From NCBI GenBank assembly GCA_039208045.1, contig JBCCRH010000123.1:1-13992 (forward strand): a DNA stretch of 13,992 nucleotides, given 5' to 3'. Below, piece by piece: positions 1-7,538 of this stretch. The notes under the pieces are model-generated. The model was given only the letters and a program-made list of their open reading frames with translations, did not search any database and was not told the DNA's origin. The position numbers and the translations under genes were made by a program. Position 1 is the first letter of the stretch. Every line of letters begins with the position of its first letter. The stretch comes from JBCCRH01 sp039208045. Lineage in GTDB: Bacteria; Bacteroidota; Bacteroidia; Chitinophagales; Saprospiraceae.

Positions 1-1845
1 CTTCGGAATAAAGGTATTTATGATCTAGTTGTATACTACTTACCAATTTTAGAATTTTTTATTACTTATTACAAGGATAGCAAATCTTTGTCTTCTCATC
101 GGATATTTGTTAATCTGAGTGTTCTATATAGGTTTAATGGACAGTTTAAAGAAGCTATTGAAATTTCAAAGAAAGAAAGGAAAGTATTAGAAGAATATAA
201 ATACGAATACCCAACTTGGTACAGTACTCTACTCAGAAATATTGGTTTTTCAAACCAACTGAGGGGAAACTATTCTGAAGCAGAAGAATCATATGCTTCA
301 GCCGAAAAGTTCTTACTTAGCCTTGATTCCAGTGAAAATAAAGGCAATAAGAAATTAAAAATTGATAGTGAACTAATTTTATTATATACACATTTGGGAC
401 AAATTCAACTTCTTCCTGGGAAATATGATTTAGGAAAAGCAATTATCTATTTTGAAAGAGGTATCGAATTAGCAGAAAACGAGCATCTTGAGGCGTCAGG
501 AGCACTTGCCACATTGAAAGAGGGAATTGCTGTAGCACACCTTGAACTAGGTAACCATAGAGAAGCTGTTGATGAATTAAGAGAAGTTCAAAATATTTAT
601 ACAGAGAAACTTGGTATCCATGAAGATTCTTTAATCATTGGACAATTAAACAGCTTATTAGCTATCGCTTATTCTGGAAATGGCAATCATGTACTCAGTT
701 TAAATTTAGCAAAAAACTCTAAAGATATTTTAAAGAAAAACTTTGGAGATGATAGCATAGAGATGGTTCGAGCTTACAGTGGAGAGGCTATTACTATTAT
801 TAATAAACTGGTTGATCTTAAGGAACTGGACGATTATAATGTAGAAGATTATAAGGAATTGATAGCAGATGCAAAGCAGAGTCTTTCCAAAGCAACTAAT
901 ATAACAAAGAAAATCAAGGGAGATAGTCATCCTGACTTAGCTATAATGTATAGTAATTATAGTTTAATCTTGAGCTTGTCTAAAGAATTCGACGAAGGAT
1001 ATGATTATGCAGTCAAGGCACTGGAGTTAATGAAAAACGTTGGCATTGAGAATCCAGTTTTGATGGGATTATATATGAGGCTATATGTCTTTTTTGAAGA
1101 ACAAACTACTTATGATCTAGTTGAAGAAGGTATGAATGTAGCCTTAAGAATTATTCCTAACGAACATGATCATTTACTGAATCGAGGATTCGTTCATTAT
1201 AGCTTAGGTATAATTATGCATGAATATGGTGAAAAATCTAGAAAAGGGATAATTGAAATTGATAAAGCCTTGAAGTGTATAAGAGATTACTTTAATGGTG
1301 AATATGATGACAGGATCTCAAGTGATGAAAAATCTCCTCTTGAAGTAACATGTCTTGAGCAGAAGGCATATATCTATTTCGATCTTGATGAAACTTCTAA
1401 TGCATTAGAAATTCAAAAAGAAGTTATTGAAATTTGTCGAGCTAATATGGATCCCAAAGATGAGGAGTTTGCTGAAAGATACTTAATTATGTGTAGGATT
1501 CATTTGAAAGCAGCTAAGCAATATGCTCAATTATCATACTATGCAAAGGCACTGGAATATAGAGAGCTAATGAGACTAACTAACCCTGATTTACTCAAAC
1601 AACAAGACGACCTCGAGGATTTTGCTAGTGTTTATCTTGTTCCTGCCCCATCGAATAGGAGGGTTTGTGTTGTTGTACCCGAAGATAACAGAATTGAGTT
1701 TAGTAAAAAGATTAAAAATAAAGAAGACATTATACTTTCTGAGTATGGTCATATCCTAAAACAACTTCAAAATGAAAAAACAGATAAAATGATTGAAAGA
1801 TATTCTGAAAAATATGGAGCTATCGAAATGGAATTGGTAAAGTGA
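1..1845 (+). CDS. Large TPR-repeat protein, 5' end outside the window
   Basis: The reading frame is open from base 1, so the gene is truncated by the window edge; 614 codons are visible before the TGA. No start is needed at the TTG at 88, because the 29 codons before it (LRNKGIYDLVVYYLP...) continue the same helical pattern. The protein is a string of paired amphipathic helices of the kinesin-light-chain TPR type, with recurring features such as AIEISKKERKVLEEY, AEESYASAEKFL, AIIYFERGIELAE, AVDELREVQNIYTEKLG and GYDYAVKALELMKN. Their spacing of about 40-45 residues and the E/K-x-x-G-D/N-x-H/S-P link are typical of long TPR arrays at the C-terminus of bacterial STAND NTPases. The last 70 residues leave the repeat pattern: a short hydrophobic strand (RVCVVVPEDN) and then a charged helical tail. 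No P-loop is visible, because the N-terminal part is missing. It is AT-rich, like the next gene. The STAND or conflict-system role is inference; a plain TPR scaffold is possible. Confidence 0.85.
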   Translation, partial: LRNKGIYDLVVYYLPILEFFITYYKDSKSLSSHRIFVNLSVLYRFNGQFKEAIEISKKERKVLEEYKYEYPTWYSTLLRNIGFSNQLRGNYSEAEESYASAEKFLLSLDSSENKGNKKLKIDSELILLYTHLGQIQLLPGKYDLGKAIIYFERGIELAENEHLEASGALATLKEGIAVAHLELGNHREAVDELREVQNIYTEKLGIHEDSLIIGQLNSLLAIAYSGNGNHVLSLNLAKNSKDILKKNFGDDSIEMVRAYSGEAITIINKLVDLKELDDYNVEDYKELIADAKQSLSKATNITKKIKGDSHPDLAIMYSNYSLILSLSKEFDEGYDYAVKALELMKNVGIENPVLMGLYMRLYVFFEEQTTYDLVEEGMNVALRIIPNEHDHLLNRGFVHYSLGIIMHEYGEKSRKGIIEIDKALKCIRDYFNGEYDDRISSDEKSPLEVTCLEQKAYIYFDLDETSNALEIQKEVIEICRANMDPKDEEFAERYLIMCRIHLKAAKQYAQLSYYAKALEYRELMRLTNPDLLKQQDDLEDFASVYLVPAPSNRRVCVVVPEDNRIEFSKKIKNKEDIILSEYGHILKQLQNEKTDKMIERYSEKYGAIEMELVK

Positions 1846-1871
1846 AGTAACCAATTTCATAAAGCTGTCAG

Positions 1872-1897
1872 ATGAAGTCTCGACTACTTCATTTTTA
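1872..1897 (+). terminator. Intrinsic terminator after the TPR gene
   Basis: A perfect 7-bp stem (ATGAAGT at 1872-1878, ACTTCAT at 1886-1892) with a 7-nt loop is followed directly by TTTTATTT on the plus strand. It lies 27 bases after the TPR stop codon and just before the convergent gene's stop at 1900. In the minus direction the stem is not followed by a T-run, so it probably acts mainly for the plus-strand gene. Confidence 0.7.
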
Positions 1898-1899
1898 TT

Positions 1900-2622
1900 T
1901 CATAGTAATCTCAGCAACTCAAGAATGTCTACTGTTATTTTATTTCTTTCAAGTATAATTGTTTCTGTTGGAAATATACTCTTTAGTCTTTTATGTTTTA
2001 AATCCATCAATCTTCTAGATAAATTAATGGCTATATCACGGTGTTTATGTTCAGCTTTTTTTGTCAAGCTAAGGAGTGAGTTTACAGCTTCTTCTAAGTT
2101 CCCATCAATGATTTTTTGTTTGATTTTTTCGGCTTTTTCAAAGCTAAGATTCTCATTGGGATTATACTCATTAGCAGGTAAGTAGTTGTTAGTTATTTTA
2201 TTACCTATTACAATATCGCCACTATCTGTAGAGTTGTTAACACTTTTAGGCTTTGACTGTTTCTTATCAAGATCATGGAGGTAAAGCTTTGGATCTGTTT
2301 TAGTTAGATCAAAAGGTTCTTTTTTTAGGGTTTTACTGAACTTGATGTAGTCTGATATTCTTTTGGTTAAATGCTTCATAAAAGATCTATTCATCTCCAA
2401 TTCAGGGATTTTGGTGGCTAATATTTCAGTGGCAACGTCCTCATTTTTAAGTTCTAGTAAAACTCTGATAAGTTGTTCACTTTCTGACAATTCATTAATT
2501 AGCCATTTCCTAGAATTGCTCACGAATTGATTAGGATATTTATCCATTCCATCCTCTTGTAAAATTGAGAGACAAAACTGAAAAATGAGATCATAAGGTG
2601 GATTAGAGTCATCTTTTAACAT
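1900..2622 (-). CDS. Protein with C-terminal EAD11-like effector-associated domain
   Basis: This 240-residue soluble protein starts at an ATG and ends 55 bases from the convergent TPR gene. Residues 1-115 are a helical, charged region I do not recognise. Residues 120-160 are a polar linker containing GDIVIGNKITNN (135-146), the kind of GDxxxGxK linker often seen in bacterial conflict proteins that carry effector-associated domains. Residues 168-240 match the pattern I know for EAD11: a first helix IIDGNLEEAVNSLLSL, then INLSRRLMDLKHKRL, then an E-R-N-K-I-T helix ending in ILELL. EADs are small helical adaptors, described by comparative genomics in NACHT/STAND and protease-effector systems, that bring sensors and effectors together by homotypic contacts. 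No catalytic motif is visible in the N-terminal half, so this could be an adaptor or an effector of unknown type. The EAD call rests on remembered pattern, not a profile search. Confidence 0.8.
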   Translation of the reverse strand: MLKDDSNPPYDLIFQFCLSILQEDGMDKYPNQFVSNSRKWLINELSESEQLIRVLLELKNEDVATEILATKIPELEMNRSFMKHLTKRISDYIKFSKTLKKEPFDLTKTDPKLYLHDLDKKQSKPKSVNNSTDSGDIVIGNKITNNYLPANEYNPNENLSFEKAEKIKQKIIDGNLEEAVNSLLSLTKKAEHKHRDIAINLSRRLMDLKHKRLKSIFPTETIILERNKITVDILELLRLL

Positions 2623-2703
2623 ACTGCGAAAGGTTAGAACATTTTAAGAACTGTTTTTTATCAACAAATTCAATTTGTGCTATCCGCTAAAGTAATCTAT
2701 CAA

Positions 2704-2735
2704 TAAAAAAAAATATGTTCAGAATATTATTCTGA
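2704..2735 (-). terminator. Intrinsic terminator on the minus strand
   Basis: Read on the minus strand, a perfect 7-bp stem (TCAGAAT / ATTCTGA, plus-strand arms at 2719-2725 and 2729-2735) with a 3-nt loop is followed by ACATATTTTTTTTT. This is a stem followed closely by a T-tract in the minus direction. It lies about 70 bases after the stop of the small ORF at 2804-2968 and before the EAD11-like gene. It supports a separate minus-strand transcript here, although the stem is AT-rich and therefore weak. Confidence 0.5.
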
Positions 2736-2803
2736 GTCAAATCCCATTCTGGAGTTAAGATGTATTAATTTCCACATCTAGAAGTATTTTAAGCATGTGT
2801 TCA

Positions 2804-2968
2804 TCACAATGGTACGCTAGGTTTCAGCGAGAAAATCCGATTGATAATCAGTTGTTTATAAAATTCAGCTATAATTAAATCTATTTGTGGAGCATGAATC
2901 CTTACATTCCATAAGTCAAAATTATTGATCATTGCTTTTCTTAACTCATCATGATTTTTATATACCAT
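2804..2968 (-). CDS. Possible small protein, 54 residues, unrecognised
   Basis: An ATG-to-TGA frame on the minus strand, followed at once by a second TGA, encodes a mixed peptide beginning MVYKNHDELRKAM and ending IFSLKPSVPL. It has a plausible composition (charged start, amphipathic middle IDLIIAEFYKQL, no low-complexity runs) and is followed by an intrinsic terminator about 70 bases on. The start codon overlaps a perfect palindrome (ATTGATAATCAAT at 2967-2979), and the stop region overlaps one arm of a 13-bp inverted repeat. I do not recognise the family. It could be a real small gene, a remnant of a larger one, or chance in AT-rich DNA. Confidence 0.35.
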   Translation of the reverse strand: MVYKNHDELRKAMINNFDLWNVRIHAPQIDLIIAEFYKQLIINRIFSLKPSVPL

Positions 2969-3053
2969 TGATAATCAATTAAATGTAAAAACAGAAACTA
3001 CGTCAATCAAAATATGCTGAATTAAAACAGGTCAGAAAGATAGCGTACCATTG
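2807..3053. repeat. Inverted repeat pair, 13 bp, spanning 247 bp
   Basis: The sequence CAATGGTACGCTA at 2807-2819 occurs as its exact reverse complement, TAGCGTACCATTG, at 3041-3053. The pair brackets the 54-codon ORF. The core CAATGGTA appears a third time on the minus strand at 2963-2970, over that ORF's start. No target-site duplication is obvious. It could be a miniature element, an invertible segment or an operator pair. Confidence 0.45.
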
Positions 3054-3176
3054 CAGCAACTTGATCTAAGATAAAGTAATTAGGCTGAAACAAGTAAAAT
3101 ATTTTATTTAGTTGCTTAGAAAGTAGATATTGTAATTACTTATTTGACTGACTTCTTGATTGTGTGAATGGTTTCC

Positions 3177-5162
3177 TCACCGCCCCTCCCGCAACCACCC
3201 CCCCTCATACGCCGCTAACAACAACTTCAAATCCGCAATGCGCTCCTGCACGCGCTTCCCATCATCCAAATCGCGTACCTTTAGCTTGGTGGGGGACTGA
3301 TTCAGAATCGTTTTGGAATAAGCAATATCCTGCTCTTCAGCAATAGCTTTGGCGCGGGTTTCGAAGGGCTCGTGGGCGATGAGTTGGCGGCCAAAGCAAT
3401 TGTGGATGAGGGTGTAGCCGGCAATGCCGGTTTGGCCTTGGTAGGCTTTGGAGAAGCCACCGTCGATGACGATGAGTTTGCCATCGGCTTTCACGGGGTT
3501 TTCGCCTTTTTTGACGGAGACGGGCACGTGGCCGTTGAGGATGACGCTGTCGTTTGCCGAAAGGCCGAATTCTTCGAGGATCATGGCGCAGGTAGCAGGG
3601 TTATCGCGATAGTGGTAGTAGGAATCTTTTTCTTCTTTTTGAATGGCTTTGTCGGTGAGGAAGTAGCGCTCGAAAGTGGCCATTTTGGATTTGCCAAAAA
3701 GGGGGGAATCGGGGCCGGCCCATAGGTACCAGACGAGGTCGCGGGCGTAGCTGCATTCGGCGCTTTGGGGATTACCCGATTGGGCGATTTGGAGTTGTTT
3801 GTTGAGGTAGTCCATGAGGGCTTTGCCTTTTTTGGGGCCACCCCCTAAATCGACGGCGCGGAAGGTACCATCCTGTTGTAATGGGATACAGCCGTGGTAT
3901 AGTAGATTGTGGTTGGAGACTAAATACATGCTGCCTTTTTCAAAGAGTAGTTGCACGTGCTGTTGTAGTTTTTCGCTCTTTAGGAAAGCCGTACGAATGC
4001 AGGCTACCAGCGCTTCTTCCTCGGGCGAGAGGGCGTATGGGTTTTTGGGGTCAATGGTAGGGAAAAAGGTGTCGCGCATGGGGTAGTCGGTGCCTGCGAT
4101 ATGGACGGTTCCTTTTTCAAAGTCGATCTTATCGAGCAGTAAGCGGTCTTCCATCTTAAAGCTGGGGCGGCGCTGGATGAGTTGCCCTTCCAACTTAAAC
4201 TGGATAATCGTAATTGCTTTGTGCATGAGGCCGCTGAGCCAGTGCTCGGACTCGTTGAACAACTGGCTAGGGGGCACCTTGGGATCAAAGACCATGCTCT
4301 CATCGTCTTTGTAGTGCTCTAGGGCAAAAGAAGCGAGTGGCAAAAGCTGGATGCTATAGCCTTTCTCTAAGGTATCGGTATTGGCGTAGCGCAGCGAAAG
4401 CCGCAATACATTGGCCATGCAGGCTTCCGAACCGAGCGCCGCGCCCATCCATACCACATCGTGGTTGCCCCACTGAATATCAAGGGAGTGCAAGCGACTG
4501 AGGGCATCCATCACATTATGTGCGCCGGGCCCTCTATCAAAGACATCCCCAATGATGTGAACGCGGTGAATCGATAGACGCTGGATGAGCTCCGAAAATT
4601 CAACGATAAGCTGGTCTGCTTGGCCGATTTCAATAATACTATCGATTAGATGATCGTAGTAGTTGTTGGCCTCCCCGAGCTCGCGCTCAGCAACTAACTC
4701 TGAAATAATGCGCTCAGAGCTTTTGTGTAAGAGCTTTTTGAACTTATTGCTGCTGTAAATAGAAGCAAACGAGCGGGTAAGTCGGATCAGTTGGTGTAGG
4801 ACGGTCTGATAGAACGTAGCTAAACTTGTGGTCTCTTGCTTGAGCAGGGCTAGCTTTTCTTCAGGATAGTAAATCAAGGTAGCTAGCTGGTTGCATTCCG
4901 CTTCCGCTAAATCAGGAAATAACTCTTTAATCTTCTGCTTGATCACGCCCGATCCATTGCGCAATACATGATCGAAGGCTTCATCTTCGCCATGAATATC
5001 ACTCAGAAAAATTTCAGTGCCCTTGGTGAGGTGCAGTACGGAGCTAAGCAAGACGATCTCTTTTGCAGTAGCTGCACGGTTGGGATACTTGGAGGCAAGG
5101 AGGTCTAAAAATTTTTTGTCTTCTACCATCGGATAGTTCTTTTGCTTCCCCAAGTTCTGCAT
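3177..5162 (-). CDS. fbp: Fructose-1,6-bisphosphatase, class III
   Basis: This is the gluconeogenic enzyme that hydrolyses fructose-1,6-bisphosphate to fructose-6-phosphate in the cytoplasm. It belongs to the class III (Firmicutes-type) metallophosphoesterases and is of the full length usual for them, about 660 residues. The metal-site motifs are visible in order: LSDIHGE, IIGDVFDRG and WGNHD (about residues 59, 209 and 237 of the longest frame), and later NGHVPV (about 549) and VIDGGFSKAYQ. The frame is intact, with no frameshift. I chose the ATG at 5162. A TTG at 5180, two bases after the upstream stop, would add six residues, and an ATG at 5129 would remove eleven and fit the family's core start well. 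None has a strong Shine-Dalgarno sequence. The gene is clearly GC-richer than its neighbours on both sides. It sits directly behind the 766-residue gene and is probably translated from the same message. Identity is firm; the exact start is not. Confidence 0.95.
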   Translation of the reverse strand: MQNLGKQKNYPMVEDKKFLDLLASKYPNRAATAKEIVLLSSVLHLTKGTEIFLSDIHGEDEAFDHVLRNGSGVIKQKIKELFPDLAEAECNQLATLIYYPEEKLALLKQETTSLATFYQTVLHQLIRLTRSFASIYSSNKFKKLLHKSSERIISELVAERELGEANNYYDHLIDSIIEIGQADQLIVEFSELIQRLSIHRVHIIGDVFDRGPGAHNVMDALSRLHSLDIQWGNHDVVWMGAALGSEACMANVLRLSLRYANTDTLEKGYSIQLLPLASFALEHYKDDESMVFDPKVPPSQLFNESEHWLSGLMHKAITIIQFKLEGQLIQRRPSFKMEDRLLLDKIDFEKGTVHIAGTDYPMRDTFFPTIDPKNPYALSPEEEALVACIRTAFLKSEKLQQHVQLLFEKGSMYLVSNHNLLYHGCIPLQQDGTFRAVDLGGGPKKGKALMDYLNKQLQIAQSGNPQSAECSYARDLVWYLWAGPDSPLFGKSKMATFERYFLTDKAIQKEEKDSYYHYRDNPATCAMILEEFGLSANDSVILNGHVPVSVKKGENPVKADGKLIVIDGGFSKAYQGQTGIAGYTLIHNCFGRQLIAHEPFETRAKAIAEEQDIAYSKTILNQSPTKLKVRDLDDGKRVQERIADLKLLLAAYEGGWLREGR

Positions 5163-5182
5163 TTCAGCGAACAAGTTCAATT

Positions 5183-7483
5183 TTAGCCTACATCTTTAAG
5201 TCCATCTTCGCTAATGCAAAAATTTTCTACATCAATGATCTCCTTTAATTTATGTAAAGGTTTACCTTCTTTAAGGGCATTGTCAAGTAGGATACGATCT
5301 CTAAATCCGTGTTGAAAAGCAACCTGTAAGTCTTCTTTTGCTTTGTTAAGGTTTCTGTAGCCTCCTTGCGTAGCTTGATAACAAGCAGAAAAGAAAAAGC
5401 TTTGTGCTATTCTTCTATTATTACCCTGATAGCGATCATTTCTACCTGTTCGTGCCAATAAATAGTTGCCGATTCGACCCAAAAGTCGATTGCCAAGATT
5501 ATTGAAGTGGGTATTCAAATGATTAAAAGCTGGACTCTGCGGCCTGATGACTTGAGAGGTGTACTCTCGACTGTTAAAAAAGTTCTTTTGATTCGTAGAG
5601 GAATGATCAATGCGGTGTAAAAAGATGATATTGGTAGCGATATTTCTTCGATCTTCTGTATCAGTTGTAAAAATACCAGAAAGTAGCTGTTCAGACTCTT
5701 CTTCATGTTGAAGAAGATAAAGTACAGGAAGCTGTTCGTTACTCGTCGAGCGAAAATCAATAAGATACTTAGAGCCCACTTTTTCTACCCAGCCTTTATA
5801 GGTATTAAGACCTCGCATAAAGGCTGCACCATTTTCTAAGATAAGTAAGTAATCCTTCCTAATGACATTCTGGTTGTGATCAAAGTAGTATTCTTCAAAG
5901 AGCCCCTGAATTTCTTTGAAATCACCACGACTTTGTTGGAGTAATTGTGAAAAACGGGCTTCATCATCATTAAACAGAAACTGTAAGTGATGTTGGTCTG
6001 GATCAATTGATTTGCCAGCATAGAATTTAGAGAGCTGAAAAACTGCATCTAGCGCTTGGTATTCGCTACTATCAGTACGAAGAAAGCCTGGATTTGTTAT
6101 ATCTGTCATACCGGCAAGTGACTCCGATACAGGAATCAATATGGCCCTACCTGATCGTAAAGCATTATTAAAAATGCCGCCTAATAAACCATATGATTGC
6201 TCTTTGGGTTCCTGATAGATGAAATGGCCGGTCATGTAGTCTTTACTATCCTTCTTGTGAAGTAGAAATTCTAAATGACCATTAACAAATCGTTTTAGCT
6301 GCCCGGCATATTCAATAACTATATCCGAATTTATATGATTGGTAGAAAGAGCAGCAATGGTAAGATCAGTGCTAATTGTAAACAAAATTTTCCGTATCGT
6401 ACGATGGCGTTTACTCGGAACTAAGCATACATAAGAGCCTATACATCTCTCAGGATATTGTAAATCAAGATTATGTTTATTAATAAGTGCTAGCTCTTCC
6501 TCTCGTTGCTCCGCGTGCTTAGCCTTAGTAGATTTGCGATCATATCTTTTTCGTTCTTCCCAACGTAAGCCGCTTACTTTTGCAGCTATTGTTGGCGAAA
6601 TGTTGATTTTTTCTACAAAGGGAATATCTGAGAAGCGTTTATTCTTGAAATTTTCTTCAGCCATGCGCTCCAACAGAATGGGGCCGCAAACTCTAGCAGG
6701 GGTAGACCGATCATATCGATATCGATCAACGGCAGCATAAGTACCAAATATGAAGATATGCTCCTTAAAATCATCTTCTGGCAGAAATTTGAAAGAGACT
6801 TCGCTAATTTTTAATTTTTCACTTTGCGCTCTCTGGTTGATGTCTGTACGTTGGAAGTCCATAGTGATCCATAGTGCCCCATATTTAATTCGACCTTGGA
6901 AGTGAGTGTTGGCAAAGTATAGGTCTTTGCCTTGATCTGGCAGCAACTGCATTTCTAACTTTCCGGATTCATAGATGGCTAGTTTGCCAACTTTATAGCT
7001 GTAAGTATCCGAAATATAGCAGTAATAGGCATCAATGATAGCTGAGTTGCGACTAGTTTTGGCAGACGTATATTCATCAATATAGCGTTTTTGCGTTTCG
7101 AGCACTTCTAGGGAGAATTGATCTCTATTCTTGATTAGCAGGTCTTCAAGGTCTTTGTAGCCTAATAACTCAAAAATAAGCTTTGGGAAGTCATTGGTAA
7201 TTTTCCAAAGTACTGCTCCTTCAGGGTGTTGCCGAAGCCGTTTAGCCTCATCCAAGTTCTTCTTACGAATAGGCTTGTAAACATAGGTGTATAACTTTAA
7301 AGGGTGAAAGCCAAGCTCACCTATCACTTGTTTGATATAAATGGTGGTTTCGTTTTTTTCGAAGTCCGTTGTGTTCGGATGTTCTGGAAATGGTTTGTCA
7401 GTTTCCTTCTGGTAGAGGTTCGCAAACTGATCGGCTATTACCTCTATAACTTCCATTTTGATGGCTAGTGTGTGTTTTTGCAT
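5183..7483 (-). CDS. Unrecognised 766-residue protein with three beta-rich repeats
   Basis: I do not recognise this protein as a named family. It has no signal peptide and no membrane segment. Residues 1-125 are helical and end in a LIFELLGYKDLEDLL stretch that resembles the close of a helix-turn-helix-like domain common at the N-terminus of Bacteroidota proteins (weak inference). Three divergent repeats can be aligned by eye, at about 154-272, 348-452 and 543-626. Each has a strand pair with YxG (FQGRIKYGALWITMDF, YAGQLKRFVNGHLEFLL, YKGWVEKVGSKYLIDF) and then a G-hydrophobic turn leading to a hydrophobic strand and often Arg (VCGPILLER, RAILIPV, NIIFLHRI). Residues 640-766 are helical and Arg-rich. 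No catalytic triad stands out. The ATG at 7483 is used; another at 7456 is possible. The TAA abuts fbp, so co-transcription is likely. A ligand-sensing or regulatory protein is a guess. Confidence 0.85.
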   Translation of the reverse strand: MQKHTLAIKMEVIEVIADQFANLYQKETDKPFPEHPNTTDFEKNETTIYIKQVIGELGFHPLKLYTYVYKPIRKKNLDEAKRLRQHPEGAVLWKITNDFPKLIFELLGYKDLEDLLIKNRDQFSLEVLETQKRYIDEYTSAKTSRNSAIIDAYYCYISDTYSYKVGKLAIYESGKLEMQLLPDQGKDLYFANTHFQGRIKYGALWITMDFQRTDINQRAQSEKLKISEVSFKFLPEDDFKEHIFIFGTYAAVDRYRYDRSTPARVCGPILLERMAEENFKNKRFSDIPFVEKINISPTIAAKVSGLRWEERKRYDRKSTKAKHAEQREEELALINKHNLDLQYPERCIGSYVCLVPSKRHRTIRKILFTISTDLTIAALSTNHINSDIVIEYAGQLKRFVNGHLEFLLHKKDSKDYMTGHFIYQEPKEQSYGLLGGIFNNALRSGRAILIPVSESLAGMTDITNPGFLRTDSSEYQALDAVFQLSKFYAGKSIDPDQHHLQFLFNDDEARFSQLLQQSRGDFKEIQGLFEEYYFDHNQNVIRKDYLLILENGAAFMRGLNTYKGWVEKVGSKYLIDFRSTSNEQLPVLYLLQHEEESEQLLSGIFTTDTEDRRNIATNIIFLHRIDHSSTNQKNFFNSREYTSQVIRPQSPAFNHLNTHFNNLGNRLLGRIGNYLLARTGRNDRYQGNNRRIAQSFFFSACYQATQGGYRNLNKAKEDLQVAFQHGFRDRILLDNALKEGKPLHKLKEIIDVENFCISEDGLKDVG

Positions 7484-7504
7484 AGCATGGTTATGGTTGA
7501 GACG

Positions 7505-7538
7505 GCATATATAATGCTAAAAACGAACATTCGTTCGT
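7505..7538 (-). promoter_or_regulatory. Candidate operator: two adjacent palindromes before the 766-aa gene
   Basis: Two inverted repeats lie 22-55 bases upstream of the ATG at 7483. GCAT-ATATA-ATGC is at 7505-7517, and the perfect ACGAAC-ATTC-GTTCGT is at 7523-7538. The second has the size and symmetry of a binding site for a dimeric regulator. Their position fits control of the downstream pair that includes fbp. Regulator and function are unknown. Confidence 0.35.

Larger units (their letters stand above)
2623..3176. other. AT-rich, gene-poor stretch with small ORF and inverted repeats
   Basis: This 554-bp stretch lies between the EAD11-like gene and the end of fbp and has no long reading frame. 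It holds a possible 54-codon gene on the minus strand, a minus-strand terminator, a 13-bp inverted repeat and copies of an ATTGATAATCA palindrome. A second minus-strand frame (3022-3135) runs 37 codons without a usable early start and ends in LDQVAAMVRYLSDLF, which reads like the C-terminus of a decayed protein. There is no transposase. The stretch looks like the edge of an accessory insertion. Confidence 0.5.

Noticed and set aside
1925..2185. 86-codon plus-strand ORF opposite the EAD11-like gene
   Set aside because: It is antisense to the EAD11-like domain and linker, whose minus-strand translation matches a known domain pattern.
2807..3053. Complete insertion sequence
   Set aside because: The inverted repeats enclose only about 250 bp, with no transposase and no visible target duplication, so only a repeat pair is reported.
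3372..3725. 117-codon plus-strand ORF opposite fbp
   Set aside because: It is fully antisense to the conserved end of fbp. The Gly/Val/Asp-rich translation is a mirror of the fbp codons.
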